A DNA stretch of 6,479 nucleotides. Source: Nanobdellota archaeon. GTDB taxonomy: Archaea > Nanobdellota > Nanobdellia > Pacearchaeales > GW2011-AR1. A program made the translations under genes and the position numbers. Under the pieces are notes generated by a model. The model was not told the DNA's origin and did no database searches. It worked only from the letters and a program-made list of their open reading frames with translations. The DNA lies in the NCBI GenBank assembly GCA_018829425.1, contig JAHJUA010000039.1, positions 1 to 6,479 on the forward strand, written 5' to 3'. Shown in pieces: positions 1-5,332 of the stretch. The stretch's first letter is position 1, and each line of letters begins with the position of its first letter.

Positions 1-43
1 CCTAATTTAGCTTTGGAAAGGTTGATATAATTGGAATATTAAA

Positions 44-667
44 ATGTCAAAAAGAGGAAAACTAATTGTTATTGAAGGTGGAGAAGGAAGTGGTAAGGGG
101 ATTCAAGCAAAATTACTTCTTGAAAGATTAAATGACTTTGGAATTCCTTCATTATATGGGCGAGAGCCAGGAGGAGTTCCTGTTGCAGAAAAAATAAGGG
201 AGATTCTTCTTGATGAAAAATATACCCTTTTTCCAATAACAGAATTGTTTTTATTTGAGGCTGCGCGCGCAGAATATTTTGGAAATTTTGTTGTCCCTAA
301 ATTGGAAGGGGGAAATGTAATTGTCTCAGACCGTTCGGGAATTTCAATTCTTGCTTATCAAGGATATGCAGGAGGATTATCCCTCAAATTAATTGAAAGA
401 TTAAACAGGGAAGCAATGATGGGTGTAAGTCCTGATTTGACATTTATACTTGACGTTCCTGCTGAAGTTGGATTGACAAGAGAATTGTTTCCGGACAGAT
501 TTGCGAGTAAAGGAATTGATTATCATCAAGAGGTTAATGAAGGTTACAGAAAGATTGCGGAAACTCATGAAGCTGTGCTTTTGTCTTACAGGGAAGGTGA
601 GCTCGAAAAGACACACGAAGAAATTTGGAGCAGAGTTTCTGAATTGGTTTTACCACGAAAAGATTAA
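44..667 (+). CDS. tmk: Thymidylate kinase-like nucleoside monophosphate kinase
   Basis: The 207-residue protein has the layout and usual length of dTMP kinases, which phosphorylate dTMP to dTDP with ATP in the cytoplasm for DNA precursor supply. Visible motifs: an N-terminal beta strand and P-loop at residues 12-19 (GGEGSGKG), the REPGG substrate loop at 40-44, FEAAR at 71-75, the DR motif at 96-97 followed by LAYQG near 103-107, a PDLTFILDVP strand near 130-139, and an Arg-rich lid with DRF at 151-153. One oddity: the residue after the Walker A lysine is Gly (GKGIQ), as in adenylate kinases, where most Tmk proteins have Ser or Thr. The ATG at 44 is the only sensible start, because an in-frame TGA lies at 23-25. 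No good Shine-Dalgarno sequence is seen. The gene ends 16 bases before the tail of the oppositely oriented tRNA-Ser. The family call is firm; substrate specificity is inferred. Confidence 0.88.
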   Translation: MSKRGKLIVIEGGEGSGKGIQAKLLLERLNDFGIPSLYGREPGGVPVAEKIREILLDEKYTLFPITELFLFEAARAEYFGNFVVPKLEGGNVIVSDRSGISILAYQGYAGGLSLKLIERLNREAMMGVSPDLTFILDVPAEVGLTRELFPDRFASKGIDYHQEVNEGYRKIAETHEAVLLSYREGELEKTHEEIWSRVSELVLPRKD

Positions 668-679
668 TTTTTGTTCTTT
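668..679 (+). terminator. T-rich stretch after tmk
   Basis: A run of five T followed by GTTCTTT directly after the tmk stop codon fits the oligo-T terminators used by archaeal RNA polymerase. It lies in the short gap before the convergent tRNA-Ser gene. No hairpin is needed or seen. Confidence 0.35.
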
Positions 680-683
680 AGAA

Positions 684-822
684 CGCCCCAACCAGGACTC
701 GAACCTGGATGCCCTTGCGGGCCGAGATCGTTGGTTCCTCTGTTTGAAGGAGGAGTAGTGTAAGGGGAAACTTTGGTTCCCCTCATTTCCAATCTCGTGC
801 AATACCCTTATGCGATTGGGGC
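684..822 (-). tRNA. tRNA-Ser(GGA) with a 37/38 intron
   Basis: Read on the minus strand, a seven-pair acceptor stem GCCCCAA/TTGGGGC (822-816 with 691-685) encloses a full class II tRNA. It has a short D stem GCA/TGC, anticodon stem CGAGA/TCTCG (797-793 with 727-723), a long variable arm GCCC-GCAA-GGGC (722-711) and a T arm CCAGG/CCTGG with loop TTCGAGT. Anticodon GGA lies at 790-788, so it reads UCC and UCU. The long variable arm and the discriminator G at 684 both fit serine. Without the 58-base intron the mature RNA is 81 bases. CCA is not encoded. The gene is divergent from tRNA-Val and convergent with tmk. Confidence 0.95.
729..786 (-). other. tRNA-Ser intron, bulge-helix-bulge type
   Basis: The 58-base intron lies between positions 37 (A787) and 38 (A728). 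The anticodon-loop bases TTGG (792-789) pair with CCAA (734-731) to give the four-pair central helix. It is flanked by the three-base bulges AAA (788-786) and CGA (730-728), each cut after its second base, as the archaeal splicing endonuclease requires. Inside, TGAGGGGAA pairs with TTCCCCTTA (nine pairs, one G-U), and TCCTC pairs with GAGGA in a second hairpin. Its first 43 bases resemble those of the tRNA-Gly intron in this window. Confidence 0.9.
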
Positions 823-853
823 AAATTGTTAACAGAATTATAACGGCTAAAAG

Positions 854-868
854 AAATATATAAATTTA
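854..868 (-). promoter_or_regulatory. Candidate TATA box for tRNA-Ser
   Basis: The AT-only stretch AAATATATAAATTTA reads on the minus strand as a TATA-like box. Its centre is about 39 bases before the mature tRNA 5' end, which would leave a leader of roughly 10 bases for RNase P to remove. The position is less exact than for the other promoters here. Confidence 0.4.
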
Positions 869-878
869 TCATTCGCAA

Positions 879-890
879 CTTTTAAAAGCC
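879..890 (+). promoter_or_regulatory. TATA box for tRNA-Val
   Basis: CTTTTAAAAGCC is centred about 30 bases before the tRNA-Val 5' end, the right distance for an archaeal box A with a very short leader. A closely similar TTTTAAAA box precedes tRNA-Gly at the same distance. Confidence 0.6.
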
Positions 891-913
891 GCTCAGTTTT
901 ATCTAAATCATTA

Positions 914-984
914 GGTCCGTTAGTCTAATGGTAGAACACCTCGTTTACACCGAGGAAGCGGAGGTCCGATTCCTCCACGGACCA
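914..984 (+). tRNA. tRNA-Val(UAC)
   Basis: A complete intronless 71-base tRNA. Acceptor stem GGTCCGT/ACGGACC (914-920 with 977-983), D arm 923-937, anticodon stem CCTCG/CGAGG (939-943 with 951-955), loop TTTACAC with anticodon TAC at 946-948, a four-base variable loop, T stem GGAGG/CCTCC and discriminator A984. CCA is not encoded. Oddity: the T loop is TCCGATT, so position 55 is C instead of the nearly invariant U. The other two tRNAs here have normal TTCGA T loops. Confidence 0.95.
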
Positions 985-1010
985 TTTTCAGAAAGATATC
1001 TTTTTATAAT
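985..1010 (+). promoter_or_regulatory. tRNA-Val T-run terminator and TATA box of the secreted protein gene
   Basis: TTTT at 985-988 right after the tRNA could end its transcript. TTTTTATAAT at 1001-1010 is centred about 24 bases before the ATG at 1030, the spacing of an archaeal TATA box driving a leaderless message. This supports 1030 as the start of the next gene. Confidence 0.55.
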
Positions 1011-1029
1011 CTATTTTCTTAAAACACTA

Positions 1030-2493
1030 ATGAGAAAAGGAGTGATAGTTTTACTTTTGCTGGGAGTGTTTTTATTTTCTCCATTAGTTCTGGCTCAAGA
1101 GCAAGCTCAGACTTATTCTGGATTAAATAGGTTTACAGATAATGTTAAACTAGCTTTTTCTGGAGGAGATAATAAAGTTAGATTAGCTTTGGAAATACGA
1201 GAAAAAGAAGTAGATTCAGCAATTAATAATATTCAAAATCAAGAGGAAGACGAAGCTATTAAAAATTTAGAAAGAGCAACAAAGAAACTTCAGACTGTGC
1301 AAGAGAAAGTTTCCTTAAATACCTCAGAAGAAATTAAAACAAGTGTTAAGGAAATTACTGATAAAATTAATACTAACAAAGCCTTGTCGGAGGTGTTTGA
1401 AGACTATCTTTTAGAAGAACAAAAAACTCAGCTTACTGCAGAACTTACTGAAAAAACTTATGAATATTGTAAAGAACTCGCAAAAGAGGATTTTGTTTTA
1501 ATGTTGCAGGAAGAGGTATGTGATCCTGAAACTGCTGTTGAAGGGCTTGAAGAAAAATTAAAAGAATTAAAAAATCTTCAGGAAGAATTGTTCACTGAAC
1601 TAATGTGGAACATAAGAAGTTGTATTGATGACCCCGGAACATGCAATTGTGAAGAAGTTGCCGATGTTGAAGATAAACCAAAATGTGAGAAGATGGTCGC
1701 TCTAGCTATTAAATGCGAATACAAAGAAGATGAAACTTCTTGCGATGAATTAAAAGCTATGGAACCTAAAGCAGAGGATGGTTTTGCAGAAAGTTTTGTT
1801 CCTGATTTTTTAATGGATTTATTTAAGAAAAAACAAAGCATGGTGGATTATGATATAGAAAAATCCGACGGTGTTCCTCCTGAATGTTGGAATTGGAATG
1901 AGAAACCGGAATGCAGACAATATGATCATTTAAAAGAATGGCATTATAGGGGAGAGAATAATGAAGAAAGACCAGGCAAACCGAAAGAGAAAGAACCAAC
2001 AATGCAAGAATCAGTTCCAGAATGTTTTGATGACGAAGGCACTTTTTTAGAAGAAAAATGTGGTGAGATTATAATAGTTAAAAATAAGGACGGATTAATA
2101 AATTACATTGTTAAAAACAATGTTGATGGAATTATAGAAAAATTTGAAAATAAATCAGCACAACATATAATACCAGATACAATTGATGAAGGTGAATGGA
2201 CAGTAAGTGATAAAGCTAGAGAAATAAAAAGAGACATGAATCAAATTACTAATCAGATTAAAGATATAACTTATGCTCCTGGAACAGGTCCTGGGGGGAG
2301 CGGAGGAAATGTTGTGGACGGAGATGGACAAAATGTTGCAAGTGATGGAGATGGAGGAGATACTGTAATAGATGGTGGAGATGATGGCAATGTAATTGAC
2401 TCTGGAACAGTTGATAATGATGTAGCTGGAGTAGACTCCGGACCAGACGGAATTGTAGGAACTGTTGTTGACCCTGACGCAATAGATGATTGA
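1030..2493 (+). CDS. Secreted Cys-rich helical protein with Gly/Asp-rich tail, function unknown
   Basis: A 487-residue exported protein I do not recognise as a named family. The frame stays open upstream to 928, but that is inside tRNA-Val. ATG 1030 sits about 24 bases after a TATA box and begins a clear signal peptide (MRKG, hydrophobic 5-20, likely cut after PLVLA at 22). Residues 30-195 are highly charged helix with coiled-coil character; the piece from about 36 to 92 resembles the DUF5667-like helical repeats of archaeal and bacterial surface proteins, a weak resemblance. Twelve cysteines follow (147, 164, 198, 205, 207, 219, 229, 238, 286, 295, 332, 344), an even number that suggests disulfides outside the cell. 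PEC recurs at 284-286, 293-295 and 330-332. Residues 416-487 are a Gly/Asp/Val tail with DGDG-type runs that could bind calcium. No lipobox or C-terminal membrane anchor is seen, so it is probably released or held by protein contacts. Confidence 0.85.
   Translation: MRKGVIVLLLLGVFLFSPLVLAQEQAQTYSGLNRFTDNVKLAFSGGDNKVRLALEIREKEVDSAINNIQNQEEDEAIKNLERATKKLQTVQEKVSLNTSEEIKTSVKEITDKINTNKALSEVFEDYLLEEQKTQLTAELTEKTYEYCKELAKEDFVLMLQEEVCDPETAVEGLEEKLKELKNLQEELFTELMWNIRSCIDDPGTCNCEEVADVEDKPKCEKMVALAIKCEYKEDETSCDELKAMEPKAEDGFAESFVPDFLMDLFKKKQSMVDYDIEKSDGVPPECWNWNEKPECRQYDHLKEWHYRGENNEERPGKPKEKEPTMQESVPECFDDEGTFLEEKCGEIIIVKNKDGLINYIVKNNVDGIIEKFENKSAQHIIPDTIDEGEWTVSDKAREIKRDMNQITNQIKDITYAPGTGPGGSGGNVVDGDGQNVASDGDGGDTVIDGGDDGNVIDSGTVDNDVAGVDSGPDGIVGTVVDPDAIDD
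2275..2490 (+). repeat. Low-complexity Gly/Asp/Val coding repeat
   Basis: The 3' end of the secreted protein gene repeats GGAGATG- and GATGGTGG-like units encoding DGDG and DGGD, interleaved with V-V/I-D steps (NVVD, TVID, NVID, TVVD). The repeats are imperfect. The acidic Asp/Gly spacing resembles calcium-binding loops, but no canonical RTX nonapeptide or EF-hand is complete. Confidence 0.6.
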
Positions 2494-2564
2494 ATATGAA
2501 TAGTTGAAAGTAAATTCTTGCCGTTATCGATATTGTTAGAAAATCGAGATAGCCCTGATTCTAA

Positions 2565-2575
2565 AATTTTAAAAA
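2565..2575 (+). promoter_or_regulatory. TATA box for tRNA-Gly
   Basis: AATTTTAAAAA is centred about 29 bases before the tRNA-Gly 5' end, matching the box before tRNA-Val. The rest of the gap from 2494 to 2598 holds no gene that I can see. Confidence 0.55.
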
Positions 2576-2598
2576 CGCAATTCTTATATGATATTAAA

Positions 2599-2757
2599 GC
2601 GCTGTTGGTTTAGTGGTAGAATATCTCGTTGCCAATGAGGGGCACCAAGGTTCCCCTTACAATAACCCCTCCTTTAAGGAGCAAGGTTTCCTGACCCGTC
2701 ATTCGTGGAAAGGGCAGCAAAGACGAGGTGGCCCGAGTTCGATTCTCGGACAGCGCA
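2599..2757 (+). tRNA. tRNA-Gly(GCC) with a 37/38 intron
   Basis: Acceptor stem GCGCTGT/ACAGCGC (2599-2605 with 2750-2756), D arm 2608-2622, anticodon stem TCTCG/CGAGG (2624-2628 with 2724-2728, one G-U), anticodon GCC at 2631-2633, variable loop TGGC, T arm CCGAG/CTCGG with loop TTCGATT, discriminator A2757. It reads GGC and GGU. Removing the 88-base intron leaves 71 bases. CCA is not encoded. The T-rich TATCTTTATTTTG just after it probably ends the transcript. Confidence 0.95.
2635..2722 (+). other. tRNA-Gly intron, bulge-helix-bulge type
   Basis: The 88-base intron lies between A2634 (position 37) and A2723 (position 38). TTGC (2629-2632) pairs with GCAA (2717-2720) as the four-pair central helix, flanked by the bulges CAA (2633-2635) and AGA (2721-2723). 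Inside are three hairpins: TGAGGGG/CCCCTTA (2636-2642 with 2653-2659, one G-U), CTCC/GGAG (2669-2672 with 2678-2681), and TTTCC/GGAAA (2687-2691 with 2707-2711). The first two correspond to those of the tRNA-Ser intron. The third, within roughly 35 bases at 2682-2716, has no counterpart there. Confidence 0.9.
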
Positions 2758-2772
2758 TATCTTTATTTTGCC

Positions 2773-2788
2773 TCTCCGTGCTCGGAGA
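2773..2788 (+). other. Small hairpin after tRNA-Gly
   Basis: TCTCCG and CGGAGA form a perfect six-pair stem with loop TGCT, followed by an A-rich stretch. There is no T-run after it, so it is not an obvious terminator; it could be a processing or folding element of the tRNA trailer. Confidence 0.4.
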
Positions 2789-2841
2789 AGAAAAATATCT
2801 ATAACTAAAATACCATTTAATATGACTAACTATTATTGTGA

Positions 2842-2865
2842 AGAAACCTGGCGAAGCCGGTTTCT
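2842..2865 (+). other. Ten-pair hairpin in the spacer before the nucleotidyltransferase gene
   Basis: AGAAACC pairs with GGTTTCT, then after a single bulged T, GGC pairs with GCC around a GAA loop. The surrounding bases (2758-2965) carry no convincing gene. Its role is unknown: it might belong to a small RNA or be a leftover repeat. Confidence 0.45.
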
Positions 2866-2915
2866 GAGCCAATTAATTGCGAACGAAGTGAGTGTAAATT
2901 TCCTTCTATTCTGTC

Positions 2916-2939
2916 AAAGGTTTTGAATTCAAAACCTTT
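2916..2939 (+). repeat. Perfect 24-base palindrome, candidate operator
   Basis: The arm AAAGGTTTTGAA is followed directly by its exact reverse complement, giving a perfect palindrome with no spacer. Its last three bases are the first bases of the TATA box at 2937-2944. A dimeric repressor bound here would block TBP/TFB access, so it is a candidate operator for the gene at 2966. That role is inferred. Confidence 0.6.
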
Positions 2940-2944
2940 ATAAG
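2937..2944 (+). promoter_or_regulatory. TATA box of the nucleotidyltransferase gene, leaderless start
   Basis: TTTATAAG is centred about 25 bases before the ATG at 2966, so transcription should begin at or next to the start codon. No Shine-Dalgarno sequence is present, as expected for a leaderless message. Confidence 0.65.
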
Positions 2945-2965
2945 TTAAAAAAGGGTAAAATCATC

Positions 2966-4780
2966 ATGGATGAAAATTCTCCGGAGAACAGTATTCCTGG
3001 TATGAATTTAAGCAATAATTATTCTGCGAAAAAATTAATCATTCCTGAGAATTCAGAAAAAATTCAGAGGGAAATGGAGAAGACTAAAAAGGAACTTGAG
3101 AAAGTTAAAGCGATTCTTGTCAAAAAACATCCTTGCATTCAGGCAATAGGAATTCTTCCTCCGCAATCAATAAAAGCTTTTGTTGAGGATGAAATGGGGC
3201 CTGTTGCCGAAGCTGAGCTCGCGAAAATTCAGAAAAAGATTCATCTTTACATTATAGTTCCCGAAGAGAAATTCAAGGAAATTCCGAAGATAAAAAAAGA
3301 AATTGTTGCTGAGCTTGATAAAGCAAAACAGAATGCTTGGGTTTATCTTAAGACGCCCGTCGATGTTTGGGAAGCTGGACTTGACAGTAAGTTCGATCTC
3401 TTGAGTGCGGTTGGAATGTCGTTTCCATTGTATGATAAGGGTCTTCTTTCAGCGTTGAGAGTTGCAGAAATTCACAAGAGTTTGGTTCTTCAGAAGTTTG
3501 ATAAATATGTTGTTAGTTATGTTATTGCTGGAAGTCTTGTTCGCGCGGAGGGCACGAAAGAATCTGATGTTGATTCGTTTGTGATAATTAATGATACTGA
3601 TGTGAAAAGAATGCCGAGGCTTGAGCTTAAGGAAAGACTTAGGGGAATGATTCAGCAATACATTGGCGAGGCGACGGCGCTTGCGGGTGTGAAGAAAAAT
3701 GTTCTTAATGTTCAAATTTATCTTTTGACTGATTTCTGGGAATCTGTTAAAGATGCGCACCCTGTGATGTTTACTTTTATTCGTGATGGAGTTCCGCTTT
3801 ACGACAAGGGAACTTTCCTTCCGTGGAAAGCGCTTTTGAAAATGGGGCGGTTGAAACCAAGTCCTGAAGCGATTGATATGTTCATGTCGATGGGTGATAA
3901 AACTGTTAAGAGAGCCAAGGCAACTCTTCTTGATATTCTTGTTCACGATATTTATTGGGGAGTTTTGACGCCGAGCCAGGCGCTGCTGATGCTTTACGGT
4001 CTTCCTCCTCCGACGCCAAAGCAAACTACAACTGAGATGAAAAAAATCTTCGTTGATAAAGAGAAGATGCTTGAGAAAAAGTATGTAAATATTCTTGATA
4101 ATATTGTTAAGATTTACAAAGATTATGAGCATGAGAAAATAAAAGAAATAAAGGGTGCGGAGATTGATAAACTTCTTAGCGACATGGATGATTATTTAGG
4201 GAGATTGAAGGAACTTAGAAAGCAAATAGAAAAGCGAACGCAGGAAAAAACGTTAGAGCAAATTTATGACGACATTTTTGGATTGCTTCAGGCCATCGTC
4301 GGCAAAAAGCCACAGGCGGCTCTTGTTTTGGAATTCGATAAACTTGTTAAGAAAGGAAACTTTACGCAGCAGCACGCGCGAATTCTTGGAGAAGTTATAA
4401 AGGCGCGGGCAGAATTCAAGAAAGGCAAAATGAAAGCATACAAAGTTGATGAGACAAGGAAGAATGCGACAATTCTTATTAATGATTTGGTTGATTATTC
4501 GCAGAGGAGCGAGTTCCTTTCGATGGAGAAGGGAAGAATGCGGCTCAAATACAAAAAGTCAGGGAAACCTGCCGTCGCTGAAGTGCTTCATTGTAATGGA
4601 GTCAGTTTTCTTTTTGTGGAAAATGGTGTGATGAAACTTACAAACAAGATTGATAAATCAGATATGACTGAAGTTTCAAGGACAATTGAAGGTCAAGAAT
4701 CTGGAAAACAGATTGAAGTTCATCCAAGAGTTTTTGATTTGATAAAGAAAGAGCTCGGCGAGTTCGAGATTGTTCTTTAG
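2966..4780 (+). CDS. Large nucleotidyltransferase-fold protein with a duplicated domain
   Basis: A 604-residue, probably cytoplasmic protein. Residues 183-208 carry the signature of polymerase-beta-type nucleotidyltransferases: Gly189-Ser190, then Asp201-x-Asp203 in ESDVDSF, which would bind metal and nucleotide. The usual third carboxylate is unclear: the LNVQIYLL strand has Gln250, and Asp256 follows. Residues 91-161 look like a second copy of the same fold without the GS and DxD residues: both copies end in a WE step (135-136, 258-259) and then PLYDKG (154-159, 277-282). An N-terminal coiled coil spans about 30-55. Residues 305-515 are mostly helical, possibly HEPN-like around 450-515 but without a clear RxxxxH motif. 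Residues 516-604 look beta-rich and end in GEFEIVL. Substrate unknown; tRNA or protein nucleotidylation are possibilities only. It is flanked by its own promoter and a T-rich end, so it appears monocistronic. Confidence 0.85.
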   Translation: MDENSPENSIPGMNLSNNYSAKKLIIPENSEKIQREMEKTKKELEKVKAILVKKHPCIQAIGILPPQSIKAFVEDEMGPVAEAELAKIQKKIHLYIIVPEEKFKEIPKIKKEIVAELDKAKQNAWVYLKTPVDVWEAGLDSKFDLLSAVGMSFPLYDKGLLSALRVAEIHKSLVLQKFDKYVVSYVIAGSLVRAEGTKESDVDSFVIINDTDVKRMPRLELKERLRGMIQQYIGEATALAGVKKNVLNVQIYLLTDFWESVKDAHPVMFTFIRDGVPLYDKGTFLPWKALLKMGRLKPSPEAIDMFMSMGDKTVKRAKATLLDILVHDIYWGVLTPSQALLMLYGLPPPTPKQTTTEMKKIFVDKEKMLEKKYVNILDNIVKIYKDYEHEKIKEIKGAEIDKLLSDMDDYLGRLKELRKQIEKRTQEKTLEQIYDDIFGLLQAIVGKKPQAALVLEFDKLVKKGNFTQQHARILGEVIKARAEFKKGKMKAYKVDETRKNATILINDLVDYSQRSEFLSMEKGRMRLKYKKSGKPAVAEVLHCNGVSFLFVENGVMKLTNKIDKSDMTEVSRTIEGQESGKQIEVHPRVFDLIKKELGEFEIVL

Positions 4781-4824
4781 ATGCCTTTTAACTTAATCCG
4801 AATAATCTAAATCTAAAAAAATAG

Positions 4825-4834
4825 TTTTGTTTTT
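4825..4834 (+). terminator. T-rich terminator after the nucleotidyltransferase gene
   Basis: TTTTGTTTTT lies about 45 bases after the stop codon in a non-coding gap, consistent with archaeal oligo-T termination before the next promoter. Confidence 0.45.
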
Positions 4835-4846
4835 GTCTGAGAAGTG

Positions 4847-4854
4847 TTTTAAAA
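4847..4854 (+). promoter_or_regulatory. TATA box of the HExxH gene
   Basis: TTTTAAAA is centred about 48 bases before the ATG at 4899, which predicts a leader of some 20 bases. A weak AGGT at 4892-4895 precedes the start. The ATG at 4868 is not used because its frame closes after five codons. Confidence 0.45.
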
Positions 4855-4898
4855 GTAAAGATTAAAAATGAGAGTTTATTGTTAATAGGGTAGGTCGA

Positions 4899-5213
4899 AT
4901 GAAAATAAAAATAAAGTATGATTCTTGGGTTCCACAACTCATGGGGTGGGATGGAATAACTTTGTATCCATTTATTTTTATGACTTTCTCAGAAAAAAAA
5001 GCCAAAAAAACTAAACTCCTCCATCATGAGTGGATTCATGTAAACCAAGTCCGAAAAGAAGGATTCTTCAAATTTTACTTCTCCTACATTTCACAGGCAC
5101 TTTTCAATCTACTTAGATATGGGAATCTAAAAAAAGCTTACAGAAATATTTCTTATGAAAAAGAGGCATATTCTAAAGAGGAAAAAATTAAGTTGCCAAG
5201 AGAATTAATTTGA
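4899..5213 (+). CDS. Small HExxH metalloprotease-like protein
   Basis: A 104-residue protein with a zinc-binding HExxH motif at residues 43-47 (HEWIH), followed by VNQ. About 40 residues on, YEKEAY (86-91) offers Glu87 or Glu89 as a third zinc ligand, the pattern of gluzincin-type small domains seen as HE..H..Q and later FE.EAY in bacterial and phage hypothetical proteins. The middle part (55-72) is aromatic and hydrophobic but short for a membrane helix, so it may lie against the membrane. No signal peptide is seen. Whether it cleaves peptides is unknown: the chain is very small for a complete protease and could be a minimal catalytic core or a metal-binding relic. No neighbour suggests a substrate. 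Confidence 0.75.
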   Translation: MKIKIKYDSWVPQLMGWDGITLYPFIFMTFSEKKAKKTKLLHHEWIHVNQVRKEGFFKFYFSYISQALFNLLRYGNLKKAYRNISYEKEAYSKEEKIKLPRELI

Positions 5214-5248
5214 CTAAACAAATAATCGGATAATTAGACGTCTCCAAA

Positions 5249-5260
5249 ACTTTAAAAACC
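5249..5260 (+). promoter_or_regulatory. TATA box of the eL33-uL16 cluster
   Basis: ACTTTAAAAACC is centred about 79 bases before the eL33 start, predicting a leader of roughly 50 bases that contains the strong Shine-Dalgarno GGAGG at 5320-5324, eight bases before ATG 5333. Confidence 0.5.
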
Positions 5261-5332
5261 AATTTCTCAATTAGATATTATGATTAAAGCAAATCAAAGA
5301 TTTTCATTCATTCGCCATAGGAGGCATGTCAA

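Noticed and set aside
501..758. Plus-strand reading frame across the end of tmk and the tRNA-Ser gene
   Set aside because: It overlaps a well-supported CDS and a tRNA in another frame and encodes nothing recognisable.
928..1029. Upstream extension of the secreted protein reading frame
   Set aside because: It begins inside the tRNA-Val gene. The signal peptide and the TATA box spacing both point to ATG 1030.
2258..2482. Minus-strand reading frame opposite the Gly/Asp tail
   Set aside because: Its His/Leu/Gln-rich product is the mirror of the low-complexity coding repeat and is not a real gene.
2525..2551. Inverted TATCGA/TCGAGATA repeat before tRNA-Gly
   Set aside because: The arms are short and imperfect, with no link to a promoter or terminator; expected by chance in AT-rich DNA.
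2635..2722. Box C/D guide RNA inside the tRNA-Gly intron
   Set aside because: ATGAGGG is a poor match to box C (RTGATGA), and the single CTGA at 2691-2694 alone is not enough. Pairing is better explained by plain hairpins.
2613..2926. Two overlapping plus-strand reading frames through tRNA-Gly and the following spacer
   Set aside because: They run through the tRNA and its intron, lack a ribosome binding site and have no protein-like features.
3449..4132. Minus-strand reading frame of 227 codons
   Set aside because: It lies entirely opposite the nucleotidyltransferase gene, has the composition of an antisense shadow and shows no family motifs.
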